Assembly: GCF_001984055.1 (NCBI RefSeq)
Contig: NZ_LYVO01000032.1
Location: 1 to 64,000 of the forward strand
DNA from: Variovorax sp. KK3
GTDB taxonomy: Bacteria; Pseudomonadota; Gammaproteobacteria; Burkholderiales; Burkholderiaceae_C
Length of the DNA stretch: 64,000 nt
Reading direction: 5' to 3'
Shown here: positions 23,391 through 32,115 of the stretch, in pieces
Layout: each line of letters starts with the position of its first letter
How positions within the stretch are numbered: position 1 is the stretch's first letter
Notes under the pieces: model-generated
The model's input: only the letters and a program-made list of their open reading frames with translations
Told to the model about the DNA's origin: nothing
Database searches by the model: none
Program-made: the position numbers and the translations under genes

Positions 23391-24533
23391 TCAGGCGTTC
23401 AGCAGATCCCTGGCGATCACCACCCGCTGGATCTGGTTCGTGCCCTCGAAAATCTGCGCCAGCTTGGCGTCGCGCATCCAGCGCTCCACAGGATAGTCCT
23501 TCGTGTAGCCATAGCCGCCGAAGACCTGCACCGCATCGGTGGTCACCTTCATCGCCATGTCGCTCGCAAAGCACTTGGCCATGCTCGCCAGGTAAGTGAG
23601 CCGCTTCCAGTCGCCCGCGTCGCCGGCCCGAGCGCATTCGTAGACCAGCGCGCGCGCCGCCTCGATCTGCATGGCCATGTCGGCCAGCATGAACTGGACG
23701 CCCTGGAACTCGGAGATGCTGCGCTTGAACTGCCGGCGCTCCTTCGCATAGGCCACCGACGCATCGAGCGCCCCTTGCGCCATGCCCACGCACTGCGCAC
23801 CGATCGTGGGCCGGTTGAGGTCGAGCGCGCGCATGGAGGCGCGGAAGCCCTTGCCCTCCTCTCCGATCAGGTTGTCGGCCGGCACGCGTACCTCGTCGAG
23901 AAAAATCGGCGTGTTCGGCGCACCACGCCAGCCCATCTTGCGTTCGTGCCGGCCGAAGCTGATGCCTTTCATCGTCTTCGGCTCCAGCACGAAGGCGCTG
24001 ATGCCGGCCGAGCCCGGCGCGTCGCTGGTGCGCGCCATCAGCACGATGAAGTCGGCCTCCACGCCGTAGCTGCACCACTGCTTGCGGCCGTTGATCACCC
24101 AGCTGTCGCCGTCGCGCACGGCGCGCGTGGCGATGGCGCTCACGTCCGACCCGGCCTGCGGCTCGGAGATGGCGATGGCAGTCACCACGCCACCCTTGGC
24201 GACCGCGGGCAGAAATCGCTCGCGCTGGGCCTCGGTGCCGAAGTGCAGCAGCGGCATGATGAACATCGTGTTCAGGCCCGCGATGGTGGCGCAGGCCGGC
24301 GACACGCGCGACACCTCTTCGCGCGCGATGCACATCATCGTGAGGTTGCCTTCCGGCCCGCCGTAGCGCTCGGGCACCCACAGCTGCATCAGCCCCAGCT
24401 CGCCGAACAGCTCGACGATCTCGCGCGGAAAGCGATCGGTCTCGTCGATCTCGGCCGCGATCGGCGCCACGTGCTTCTCGACCACCCTGCGCACGCTGTC
24501 GCGGAAGGCGATCTGTTCCTCGGTAAATTCCAT
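23391..24533 (-). CDS. Acyl-CoA dehydrogenase
   Basis: A 380-residue FAD flavoenzyme that introduces an alpha-beta double bond into an acyl-CoA. It has the N-terminal helical domain (FTEEQIAFRDSVRRVVEKHV), the FAD-binding signature AISEPQAGSDVSAIATRA, the second flavin motif WVINGRKQW, the QVFGGYGYTKDYPVERWMRDAKL signature and the C-terminal catalytic-Glu stretch QIFEGTNQIQRVVIARDLL. Length and motifs are those of short- or branched-chain enzymes. It is the last gene of the CoA-linked operon, 42 bp after the Bug gene. The substrate is unknown. Confidence 0.95.
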   Translation of the reverse strand: MEFTEEQIAFRDSVRRVVEKHVAPIAAEIDETDRFPREIVELFGELGLMQLWVPERYGGPEGNLTMMCIAREEVSRVSPACATIAGLNTMFIMPLLHFGTEAQRERFLPAVAKGGVVTAIAISEPQAGSDVSAIATRAVRDGDSWVINGRKQWCSYGVEADFIVLMARTSDAPGSAGISAFVLEPKTMKGISFGRHERKMGWRGAPNTPIFLDEVRVPADNLIGEEGKGFRASMRALDLNRPTIGAQCVGMAQGALDASVAYAKERRQFKRSISEFQGVQFMLADMAMQIEAARALVYECARAGDAGDWKRLTYLASMAKCFASDMAMKVTTDAVQVFGGYGYTKDYPVERWMRDAKLAQIFEGTNQIQRVVIARDLLNA

Positions 24534-24575
24534 GTTGGTTCCTTGGCCCCTTGATTGCTTCGATGCTCGACCGCG

Positions 24576-25538
24576 TCAATCGGGCTTGATGTTCTGCTGG
24601 CGCACCAGCTCGGTCCAGCGCGCGGTGTCGCGCGCCAGGCGGTCGCCGAACTCGGCGGGGGTCGACACCTCCACCTCGAAGCCTTGCGCGGTCAGCGCCT
24701 TCTCTTCCTCGCGCAGGATCTCGTGCACCTCGCGGTTGAGCCGCGCGACCAGCTCCGGTGGCGTGCCCTTGGGTGCGAACATGCCGTACCAGATGTTCCC
24801 GTCGACGCCAGGCAGTCCGCTTTCGGCCATCGACGGCACGCCGGGCAGCACGGGCGAGCGCTTGTCGCCCGTGATCGCAAGCGGCACCAGCTTGCCCGAG
24901 CGCACGTGCGGCGCCGCCGCGATCGCGGTGAGAGGCGCCATGTCGATCTGGCCGCCCAGCACGTCGGTCAGCTGCTGCGCGGAGCCGCGGTAGGGGATGT
25001 GCATGATGAAGGTCTGTGTCTTCGCCTTGAAGAGCTCGGCGGCCAGGTGATTGGGCGTGCCGTTGCCGGGCGAGCCGTAGCTCAGCCGCCCTGGCGACTT
25101 GCGCACGGCCGCCAGGAAGTCGTTGATGGTTTTCACGCCCGCTCCCGGATGCGTCACGAACACCAGCCGGCTCCAGCCCATCAGCGTGACCGGCGCCAAA
25201 TCCTTGCCCGCATCGAAGGGCAGGCCTTTCTGCAGCGGGGCGCCGGTGGCCAGGCTGCTGGCGGCGATCAGCAGCGTGCTGCCGTTCGGCGAGGCACGCA
25301 CCACCGCTTCGGTGCCGATGTTGCCCGAGGCCCCGACCCGGTTGTCCACCACCACGGGGCGGCCGATGCGCTCCGACAGCTTGGGCGCGATGGTGCGCGC
25401 GAGCAGGTCGGGCGTCGAGCCCGGCGTGGTCGGTATCACCAGCCGCACCGGCCCCTCGGGAAAATTCTGTGCATGCCCTGCAGGCGACAGCAGCGCGGTG
25501 CAGAGGGCCGCCGCAGCGGCGAACGTGGTCGATCTCAT
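24576..25538 (-). CDS. Bug-family tripartite tricarboxylate receptor (acyl-CoA island)
   Basis: A 320-residue exported receptor. The signal peptide ends at AGHAQ, with the mature motif FPEGPVRLVIPTTPGSTPD. Other Bug features are VDNRVGASGNIGTEAVVRASPNG, HIPYRGSAQ and LPGVPSMAESGLPG. The ATG overlaps the stop of the preceding CoA-transferase gene (ATGA) and has AGGAGACAACC before it. Embedded in a CoA-dependent catabolic operon without TctAB partners, it probably captures the acid that the operon degrades. Confidence 0.93.
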   Translation of the reverse strand: MRSTTFAAAAALCTALLSPAGHAQNFPEGPVRLVIPTTPGSTPDLLARTIAPKLSERIGRPVVVDNRVGASGNIGTEAVVRASPNGSTLLIAASSLATGAPLQKGLPFDAGKDLAPVTLMGWSRLVFVTHPGAGVKTINDFLAAVRKSPGRLSYGSPGNGTPNHLAAELFKAKTQTFIMHIPYRGSAQQLTDVLGGQIDMAPLTAIAAAPHVRSGKLVPLAITGDKRSPVLPGVPSMAESGLPGVDGNIWYGMFAPKGTPPELVARLNREVHEILREEEKALTAQGFEVEVSTPAEFGDRLARDTARWTELVRQQNIKPD

Positions 25539-26749
25539 GGTTGTCTCCTGGATGGTTGTGGCGTACAGACGATGGCCCGCGCCTGCGCGAGGGCGTCGAT
25601 GTCGGCGTCCGTCAGCGACAGCCGCTCGCGCAGCACCGCGTCGGTGTCGGCACCGAGCGCTGCCACGCGAGCGCCCGGCTGCGGGCGGATGCCGTCGAAG
25701 CCGAAGGGCAGGCGCGCGGTCAGGTAGTCGTGCGTTCCGTCCGTGATGGTGGCGAAGCTCTTGCGCTGCTCGAACTGCGGCTCCTGCATGGCTTCCTCGA
25801 CGCGCAGGTAGCGCGAGCAGGGCACGCCTTGGTCCGACAGGACGGCCTCGCACTCCGCCGCGGTCCGCTGCATCGTCCATGACTCGATGCGGCGCATGTA
25901 CTCGACCCAGTTGCGAAAGCGTGCCGCATCGGTGGCCAGCAGCGGGTCGTCGACCCACTCGGGATGGCCGAGCGCTTCGCACAGCCGCACGAAATTTCGC
26001 GCGTTGATCGGCGTCACCAGCACCCAGCCATCGCTGGCCCGCAGCGGCTTGTAGCTGGGCCGCGGTTGGGCCGCGCCCGCCTGGGCCGCCTGCAGCTCGT
26101 AGGGCAGCACGTTCATCACGCTGTCCATCAGGTTCACGTCGATGCAGGTGCCCTGGCCGGTGCGCTCGCGCTGCAGCAAGGCCGTCTGGATCGACATGCA
26201 GGCGAACATGGCGGTGAGGATGTCTGCCAGCGGCACGTTGGCGCCTTGCGGCCGGCCTTCCGCGTCCTCGCCGAGGGCGAAGTCCAGCCCGCTGGCAGCG
26301 TGGACGATGGGCGCGTACGCGGGCCGGTGCGCCAGATCGGAGTCCTGCCCGAAGCCCGAGATCGCGCAGTGGACGAGCCGCGGGTTGCGCGCTCGCAACT
26401 GCGCCGCACCCAGGCCCAGCCGCGCCATCACGCCCGGGCGGAATGCTTCGACCACGATGTCCGCCTCCGCGGCCAGGCTGCGCGCGAGCTCCACGGCCGC
26501 TGCCTGCTTGAGGTCGAGCACGATGCAGCGCTTGCCGCTGTTCAGGTGGCCGAAGTAGGCGCTGTGCCCGTCGCGCAGCGGCGCACGATGGCGCATGTGG
26601 TCGCCCTCGGGCGGCTCGATCTTGATCACCTCGGCACCCAGGTCGGCCAACCAGCGGGTGCAGTAAGGGCCGGCGATCATCGCGGAGAAGTCGACCACGC
26701 GCAGGCCCTTCAGCGGCGGCGTGCTCGGTATGCTGGTGGCGCTGGACAT
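25535..26749 (-). CDS. Family III CoA-transferase (CaiB/BaiF)
   Basis: A 404-residue CoA-transferase moving CoA between acids. It has the N-terminal LKGLRVVDFSAMIAGPYCTRWLADLGAEVIKIE, the NSGKRCIVLDLKQ motif, ISGFGQDSDLAHRPAYAPIVHAASGL, and the region around the catalytic Asp (CIDVNLMDSVMNVL). The C-terminus carries the usual LPFGFDGIRPQPGARVAALGADTDAVLRE. It lies 2 bp after the SDR gene and overlaps the Bug gene (ATGA). It is one of two CaiB-type genes in the same operon, possibly acting on different steps or different donors. Confidence 0.94.
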   Translation of the reverse strand: MSSATSIPSTPPLKGLRVVDFSAMIAGPYCTRWLADLGAEVIKIEPPEGDHMRHRAPLRDGHSAYFGHLNSGKRCIVLDLKQAAAVELARSLAAEADIVVEAFRPGVMARLGLGAAQLRARNPRLVHCAISGFGQDSDLAHRPAYAPIVHAASGLDFALGEDAEGRPQGANVPLADILTAMFACMSIQTALLQRERTGQGTCIDVNLMDSVMNVLPYELQAAQAGAAQPRPSYKPLRASDGWVLVTPINARNFVRLCEALGHPEWVDDPLLATDAARFRNWVEYMRRIESWTMQRTAAECEAVLSDQGVPCSRYLRVEEAMQEPQFEQRKSFATITDGTHDYLTARLPFGFDGIRPQPGARVAALGADTDAVLRERLSLTDADIDALAQARAIVCTPQPSRRQP

Positions 26750-26751
26750 CG

Positions 26752-27561
26752 TCAGTACGAAGGAAAGGACAGCCCGCCGTTGATGCTCATCGTCGACCCG
26801 GTGATCTGGTCGGACGCCGGGCTGGCGAGGAAGAGGATGTAGTCGGCCAGGTCCTGCGCGGTGTTGATGCGCAAGCCCACCTGCGCATGCGCCTTGGAAA
26901 AGGCCTTGACCAACGTGTCGTCGCGGTTCGCGGCCTTCGCCGCGACATAGGCGTCGTAGGGCGGCGTGCCGGCGGTGATGGTGGTGGCGACCGCGTTGAT
27001 GCGGATGCCGTCGCGGGCCAATTCCTTCGCCAGCGAACGGGTCAGCGCGATGATGGCCGCGCCGGCCGCCCCCACCATCGACTCGCTGGGCGTCGGCGTG
27101 CGCGCGGCATCGGTGGTGAGCAGCACGATCTTGCCGCTGCCCTGTTCGCGCATCAGTGGAACTGCGGCATGCAGGCCGTTGAGCCGAGGAATCAGGCGGC
27201 TCTGCAGCATCGCGAAGCTGTGCGCGGGGGTCTCCATCTCGTGGAAGAGCACCGGCCGCGGCTCGCGCGGCCCGCCGCTGCTCACGTACACGTCGAGCCG
27301 GCCGTGCCGCTCGCGGGCCACGGCCACCAGTGCCTGTGCGTCCTCGAAGCGCATCAGGTCACCGCGCACGAAGACCGCCTCGCCGTCCCACTTCCGGCAC
27401 TGGTCCTCGATCTCCCGCCCCGCGGCTTCGTCGCTGCCCTGGAAGACCACGCGCGCGCCATTGGCGGCCAGTGTCGTCACGGCCGCCCGGCCTATGCCTT
27501 TGGTCCCGCCCGTCACGGCCACCGACAGGCCGGCCAGGTCTGCGTGCAATGCGCCACTCAT
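26752..27561 (-). CDS. SDR-family protein lacking the canonical Tyr/Lys
   Basis: A 269-residue Rossmann-fold protein. The cofactor loop TGGTKGIG (residues 17-24) is intact, as is the C-terminal TGSTMSINGGLSFPSY. At the active site, where most members have Y-x-x-x-K followed by AA-x-x-x-LT, the sequence reads VGAAG-AAIIALT, so the catalytic Tyr and Lys align with Val163 and Gly167. A Thr pair (LLTTDAA) stands where the catalytic Ser is expected. It may be a non-classical dehydrogenase or a non-reductive SDR. The start overlaps the upstream hydratase stop (ATGA). The N-terminus MSGALHADLAGLSVAVTGG supports the chosen ATG. Confidence 0.88.
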   Translation of the reverse strand: MSGALHADLAGLSVAVTGGTKGIGRAAVTTLAANGARVVFQGSDEAAGREIEDQCRKWDGEAVFVRGDLMRFEDAQALVAVARERHGRLDVYVSSGGPREPRPVLFHEMETPAHSFAMLQSRLIPRLNGLHAAVPLMREQGSGKIVLLTTDAARTPTPSESMVGAAGAAIIALTRSLAKELARDGIRINAVATTITAGTPPYDAYVAAKAANRDDTLVKAFSKAHAQVGLRINTAQDLADYILFLASPASDQITGSTMSINGGLSFPSY

Positions 27562-28442
27562 GATTCGCGCCGCCCGTCTTCGCCGTAGCGCGCCTCGCGC
27601 CCGTGCGATGCGCTGCGCACGCCTTCGTCGCGGCGCTTCTTCATGAAGTTGTATTCGTCCTCCTCGTAGCGGATGTTGGTGCTGAGCGCATGCATCACGT
27701 AGCCATGGGCGAACTGGCTGGTCATGCCCAGCGAATCGAGTGCCAGGTTCGTCGCCGCCTTGCCGAAGGCGATGGCATCGCGCGGCAGCTTGGCGATGCG
27801 TCCGGCCCAGTCCTCGCCCGCGGCCTCGAGCTCGGCATCGGGCACGACCTTGTTGACCAGGCCCATCTGCACCGCTTCCTGAGGCTCGAGCATGTCGGCG
27901 ATCAGCAGCAGTTCGCGTGCCTTCTTCGGCCCGGCGGCGAGAATGTTCCAGGCCGTCATGTAGGCCGCACCGGCCAGCCCGGCCTTCTGTTCGGGGTGGC
28001 CGATGCGTGCCGCATCGCTCGCGATGGCCAAGTCGCAGGCCTCGACGATGTGCAGCCCCGCGCCGACGCAGTAGCCGCGCACCAGGGCGATGGTCGGCTT
28101 GCTGCAATAGAAGAGGTCGCGAAACTGGTTGAGGTGGCGGCGGTCGAAGTCGAGGCGCGCGCGCTGGCTGGGCCGGCGGCCCTTGCCCGAGGGATCGAAG
28201 CCGTACTCGCTGCCGATCTCCGCCAGGTCGTGGCCGGCACTGAAATGCCCGCCGGCGCCGGAGATGAGCACGACGCGCACACCGTCGTCCTGCTCGGCAT
28301 CGGCGATGCATTCCATCAGCCGGTCGAAGGCGGCGTAGGTCAAGGCGTTGCGCTTGTCGGGGCGGTTGAAGGTGATGTACGCCTTGCCATCGCGCTTCTC
28401 GTACAGGACCGTGGTGTCGGCCGGGTTGTCGTCTTGGGTCAT
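27558..28442 (-). CDS. Enoyl-CoA hydratase/isomerase family protein
   Basis: A 294-residue crotonase-fold enzyme. The first oxyanion-hole stretch is HFSAGHDLAEIG; the second is GYCVGAGLHIVEACDLAIASDAARIGHPEQKAGL, where the PE holds the usual second acidic residue. The first catalytic Glu of classical hydratases is not obvious in GAGLHIVEACD, so isomerase or hydrolase activity is possible. A charged tail ends the protein. It overlaps both neighbours by ATGA. In the operon it probably acts on the product of the acyl-CoA dehydrogenase. Confidence 0.92.
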   Translation of the reverse strand: MTQDDNPADTTVLYEKRDGKAYITFNRPDKRNALTYAAFDRLMECIADAEQDDGVRVVLISGAGGHFSAGHDLAEIGSEYGFDPSGKGRRPSQRARLDFDRRHLNQFRDLFYCSKPTIALVRGYCVGAGLHIVEACDLAIASDAARIGHPEQKAGLAGAAYMTAWNILAAGPKKARELLLIADMLEPQEAVQMGLVNKVVPDAELEAAGEDWAGRIAKLPRDAIAFGKAATNLALDSLGMTSQFAHGYVMHALSTNIRYEEDEYNFMKKRRDEGVRSASHGREARYGEDGRRES

Positions 28443-29638
28443 GGTTGGGTACCGGTGGCGTTTCGGATTGCGTGATGGGCGGCATGGCCGACAGCGAGTT
28501 CCTCACGGACCGGTGCGGCATCGGCGTCGACCTCCGGTGGCGCGCCGGCCGGCTCGAAGTGGCGGCGATCGAAGCTGGCCGGAAAGCGCGGCACGCGCAT
28601 CGGACCGGCAGGCGTCGGGACCTCGCGGTAGATGCGGTTGTGCCGCACCTGTGCGTCGTCGAGATGCTCGTCGAGCGTGCACACCGGCGCGATCGGCACG
28701 TCGAAGGGCTCGAGCAACGCGAGCCAATGCGCGGTCGGCTTGGTGGCCATGATCTCGTTGAGGTGCGCGTAGAGGCGATCGACCATCTCGGCGTGGTCAC
28801 GGATGGCGAGCATTTCGGCCTTGATGTCGGGCCGGTCGAGCGCCTTGAGCGTGCGTGAGATCTGGCCGCCGTTGACCGGCGCGACCACCACGTGGCCATC
28901 GGCCGTGCGCACCACCGGATTGAAGGCCGGCCGCCACGGCGTCAGGTCCTCGACGAAGGTACGGTGCTGGAACATGTCCGGGAAGTTGAAGTACGACATC
29001 ACGTCCAGCATCGGCAGCGACACGTGGCTGCCTTTGCCGGTGCGCTCGCGCTCGTACAGCGCGGCCAGGACCGACTGCGTGCCGAACGTGGCCACCACCT
29101 TGTCCACCACCCAGTAGGGCGCGACGTTCGGCGCACCATCGGCGCTGGTCAGGTGAACCATGCCGGTGTAGGCCTGGATCAACGAATCGTAGGCAGGTGC
29201 GCGCGACAGCGGCCCGCTGTCGCCGAAGCCCGTGACCGACAGCCGCACCAGCCGCGAGTTGAGGGCTTCGAGGACCTCCTGGCCGAGGCCGAGCGAGCCC
29301 GCCACGTGCGGCCGCCAGTTCTCCACCAGCACGTCGGCCGTCGCGAGCAGTTCCTTCATCGTCGCCAGATCTGCGGCCGCCTTGAGGTCGAGCACGATGC
29401 TGCGCTTGCCGCGGTTGATGTTCGACCACAAGGCGCTGAAACCGCCCACCTTGTGCCCGAAGCCGCGAAAGCCGTCGCCGCCCGGCGGCTCCACCTTGAC
29501 CACGGTGGCGCCCAGGTCGGCCAGCATCGTCGCGGCCAGCGGGCCGGTCATGTAGCTGGAGGAATCGACAACGCGAATGCCCGCGAGAGGGCCCTTCCGC
29601 GATGTGTCGCCCGGAATTGAGTTGATTGGGTCATCCAT
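28439..29638 (-). CDS. Family III CoA-transferase (CaiB/BaiF), first gene of operon
   Basis: A 399-residue CoA-transferase. Its start region reads LAGIRVVDSSSYMTGPLAATMLADLGATVVKVEPPGGD. Further features are NINRGKRSIVLDLK, SVTGFGDSGPLSRAPAYDSLIQAYTG and the catalytic-Asp region VSLPMLDVMSYFNFPDMF. The ATG at 29638 lies inside the GntR operator region, so transcription and possibly translation initiation are directly blocked by the repressor. It opens a six-gene minus-strand operon. It differs clearly from the second CaiB gene at 25535. Confidence 0.93.
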   Translation of the reverse strand: MDDPINSIPGDTSRKGPLAGIRVVDSSSYMTGPLAATMLADLGATVVKVEPPGGDGFRGFGHKVGGFSALWSNINRGKRSIVLDLKAAADLATMKELLATADVLVENWRPHVAGSLGLGQEVLEALNSRLVRLSVTGFGDSGPLSRAPAYDSLIQAYTGMVHLTSADGAPNVAPYWVVDKVVATFGTQSVLAALYERERTGKGSHVSLPMLDVMSYFNFPDMFQHRTFVEDLTPWRPAFNPVVRTADGHVVVAPVNGGQISRTLKALDRPDIKAEMLAIRDHAEMVDRLYAHLNEIMATKPTAHWLALLEPFDVPIAPVCTLDEHLDDAQVRHNRIYREVPTPAGPMRVPRFPASFDRRHFEPAGAPPEVDADAAPVREELAVGHAAHHAIRNATGTQP

Positions 29639-29662
29639 TCGAGTTATTATGGGTGACCCAAT
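29625..29662. promoter_or_regulatory. Twin GntR/FadR-type operators
   Basis: TGGGTCATCCA (29627-29637) and TGGGTGACCCA (29650-29660) are two copies of one palindromic site, the second a perfect 11-bp palindrome. Together they give the larger inverted repeat ATTGGGTCA...TGACCCAAT. The copies are 23 bp apart, about two helical turns. They lie between and over the divergent starts of the CoA-transferase and GntR genes. Confidence 0.75.
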
Positions 29663-29666
29663 TGCC

Positions 29667-30452
29667 ATGCGTCAAGCTCCTTTCATGCCGACACCTCCTT
29701 CCGCATCGAGCCCGACGCTTCACGAAGCCCTGTTCCACCCCGTGACCGGTTCGCGCCCCGCCACGGAAATCATTCAGCAGATTCGCGACCTCATCCATGC
29801 CCGGCGCCTGCGCGCCGACGACCGCCTGCCACCGGAGCGCGACCTGGCCGAACAGCTCGCCGTCAGCCGCAACTCGGTCCGCCAGGCCCTGCGCTCGCTG
29901 GAGGAACAGGGCCTGCTGGTGATCCGCAAGGGTGCGACCGGCGGCGCGTTCGTTCAGGGCGGCGGCGCCGGTGCCGTGCCTACGCTGATGTCCGACCTCT
30001 TCTCGCTGGGCGCCATCCGCCCGCAGGACCTGACCGAAACGCGCGTGATGGTCGGCGTCGAGGTCGTGCGCCTGGCCTGCGAGCGCTGCTCCGACGACGA
30101 GATCGATCAGCTCGAAGACAACGTTCGCGCCGCGGAACAGGCCACCGAGGCCGACAACCTGGCACTGCGCACCGAGCTCAATCTCGAGTTCCACCGGATG
30201 CTCGCGCGCATGACTGGCAACGCGCTGCTCATCGCCATCACCGATGGCGTGGTCACCGTCACCCAGCAGTTCGTCGAACGCATCGGCCGCACCCCGACGA
30301 GCTACGTCATGCCCTTTCGCCGCCGCCTGCTGAAGCTGCTGCGCGCACGCGACGTCGACGGCGCTGCCGCCGAGATGCGCCGCCACCTGCTGCAGCAGCA
30401 GAAGCTGTATCTCAAGGCTGTCGCCAACCTCGAGGGGAACACCCCTCTCTGA
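29667..30452 (+). CDS. GntR-family regulator, FadR subfamily
   Basis: A 261-residue repressor. The N-terminal winged helix (about residues 35-100: ATEIIQQIRDLIHARRLRADDRLPPERDLAEQLAVSRNSVRQALRSLEEQGLL) is classic GntR; the C-terminal all-helical FCD domain contains ETRVMVGVEVVRLACERCSDDEI and a metal-ligand-like NLEFHRML. Starts at 29649 and 29685 are also possible; 29667 is chosen because it lies just outside the second operator. It is divergent from the CoA-transferase operon and precedes an acyl-CoA ligase by 4 bp, so it probably represses both directions until an acyl-CoA or acid binds. Confidence 0.92.
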   Translation: MRQAPFMPTPPSASSPTLHEALFHPVTGSRPATEIIQQIRDLIHARRLRADDRLPPERDLAEQLAVSRNSVRQALRSLEEQGLLVIRKGATGGAFVQGGGAGAVPTLMSDLFSLGAIRPQDLTETRVMVGVEVVRLACERCSDDEIDQLEDNVRAAEQATEADNLALRTELNLEFHRMLARMTGNALLIAITDGVVTVTQQFVERIGRTPTSYVMPFRRRLLKLLRARDVDGAAAEMRRHLLQQQKLYLKAVANLEGNTPL

Positions 30453-30456
30453 ACCC

Positions 30457-32115
30457 ATGCCATCACGCCCGGCCCTCGACGAATCCCACTGGCCTGCCGA
30501 CGTTTCGCAGCCGCTGCTCGACATCACGCTCGGCGACCTGCTGCGCGGGCTGGCGCAGGACGTGCCCGAGCGCGTGGCGTTCGTGGAGGCCGTGCCCGAT
30601 GCGGCCGCGCGCCGGCGCTGGACCTACCGCCAGTTGCTGGACGAGGCGACGCAGGTCGCCGCCGCCCTGCTGCAGCAGCATCGACCGGGCGACCGGATGG
30701 CGGTGTGGGCGCCCAACTGCGCGGAATGGGTGCTGCTGCAGCACGGCGCGGCACTGGCAGGCATGGTGCTCGTGACGGTCAACCCCGCATACGTCGCCGA
30801 CGAAGTGCACCACGTGCTCGAGGCGTCTGGCGCATCTGCCATCTTCCATGCGGACCGCTACCGCCACACCGACATGGCCGCCGTGGTGTCGTCGCTGCGG
30901 CACACGCTGCCGGCCCTGCGTCAGACCGTCCCTTTCTCGCAATGGACGCGCTTCGTGGCGGAAGGCGCGCAGCATCCCGTCACCCTGCCCCGCGTGCAGC
31001 CCGGAGACCTGGTGCAGATCCAGTTCACCTCCGGCACCACGGGGCGTCCCAAAGGCGCCTGCCTGCACCACCGCGGAATCGTCAACGCCTCCCGCTTTGC
31101 TGCGCAGCGTGCCGGCTTTCCGGACGGTGGCGTCTGGGCCACCGCCATGCCTCTGTTCCACGTGGGCGGTTGTGCGGGCAGCCAGATCGGCGCCCTGTCC
31201 TCGCGCGGCAGCTTCGTACTGCAGCCAGCCTTCGACGCCGGGGCCATGCTCGAATTGATCGAAAGCGAAGGAGTCCAGCACCTTCATGCGGTGCCCACCA
31301 TGGTGCTGGCTCTGCTCGATCATCCTGACCGCACGGCGCGCCGGCTCGATTCGCTGCGCACACTGATGAGCGGCGGTTCGCCGGTGCCTGCGGCGCTGGT
31401 GGAGCGTGCCCGCCGCGAACTCGGCTGCCGCTTCAGCATCACCTTCGGCCAGACCGAGCTCAACGGCGTGGTCAGCCAGACCTCACCCGACGACACACCT
31501 GAGCGCCAGGCCACGACCATCGGCCGGCCCGCCCCGCAGGCCGAGCTCAAGATCGCTGATCCCGCCACTGGCGCCGTGCGCCCGCTGGGCCAGGCCGGCG
31601 AGATCTGGGTGCGTGGCTATCAGACGATGCGGGGCTACTTCGATTCGCCCGAAGGCACGGCCGAGACGCTGGTGCCCGGCGGCTGGCTGCGCACCGGCGA
31701 CCTCGCAAGCATGGACGCCTCGGGCTACCTGCGCATCGAAGGCCGGCTCAAGGACTGCATCATCCGCGGCGGCGAGAACATCTATCCGCGCGAGATCGAG
31801 AGCGTGCTGCTGGCCCACCCGGGGGTGCGGCAGGCCAGCGTGGTCGGCGCGCCCGATGCGCGCTGGGGCGAAGTCGTGGCGGCGGTCATCGAATGCGAGC
31901 CCGACGCACGGCCATCGACCCTCGAACTGCACGGCCACTGCCGCCGCCATCTGGCGCCCTACAAGACACCGGCGCTCTGGTTCTTCGTCGATCGCCATCC
32001 CACCACCAGCGGCGGAAAGATCCAGAAGTACGTGCTGCGCGACTGGATCGCGCAGGGCCGCCTCGTCCCCGAACCCTTCGACAAGCCCGTGACCGAGCGG
32101 GCCGCACAACCATGA
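30457..32115 (+). CDS. Acyl-CoA ligase (AMP-dependent synthetase)
   Basis: A 552-residue adenylate-forming enzyme producing an acyl-CoA from a carboxylate, ATP and CoA. The phosphate loop is IQFTSGTTGRPKGACLHH. The A5-type motif FGQTELNG, the hinge region TGDLASMDASGYLRIEGRLKDCIIRGGENIYPREIE and the C-terminal catalytic Lys in TTSGGKIQKYVLRDW are all present. It is full length. It begins 4 bp after the GntR gene and overlaps the next gene (ATGA). It most likely activates the acid that the island degrades; resemblance to medium-chain or alicyclic acid ligases is only general. Confidence 0.94.
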   Translation: MPSRPALDESHWPADVSQPLLDITLGDLLRGLAQDVPERVAFVEAVPDAAARRRWTYRQLLDEATQVAAALLQQHRPGDRMAVWAPNCAEWVLLQHGAALAGMVLVTVNPAYVADEVHHVLEASGASAIFHADRYRHTDMAAVVSSLRHTLPALRQTVPFSQWTRFVAEGAQHPVTLPRVQPGDLVQIQFTSGTTGRPKGACLHHRGIVNASRFAAQRAGFPDGGVWATAMPLFHVGGCAGSQIGALSSRGSFVLQPAFDAGAMLELIESEGVQHLHAVPTMVLALLDHPDRTARRLDSLRTLMSGGSPVPAALVERARRELGCRFSITFGQTELNGVVSQTSPDDTPERQATTIGRPAPQAELKIADPATGAVRPLGQAGEIWVRGYQTMRGYFDSPEGTAETLVPGGWLRTGDLASMDASGYLRIEGRLKDCIIRGGENIYPREIESVLLAHPGVRQASVVGAPDARWGEVVAAVIECEPDARPSTLELHGHCRRHLAPYKTPALWFFVDRHPTTSGGKIQKYVLRDWIAQGRLVPEPFDKPVTERAAQP

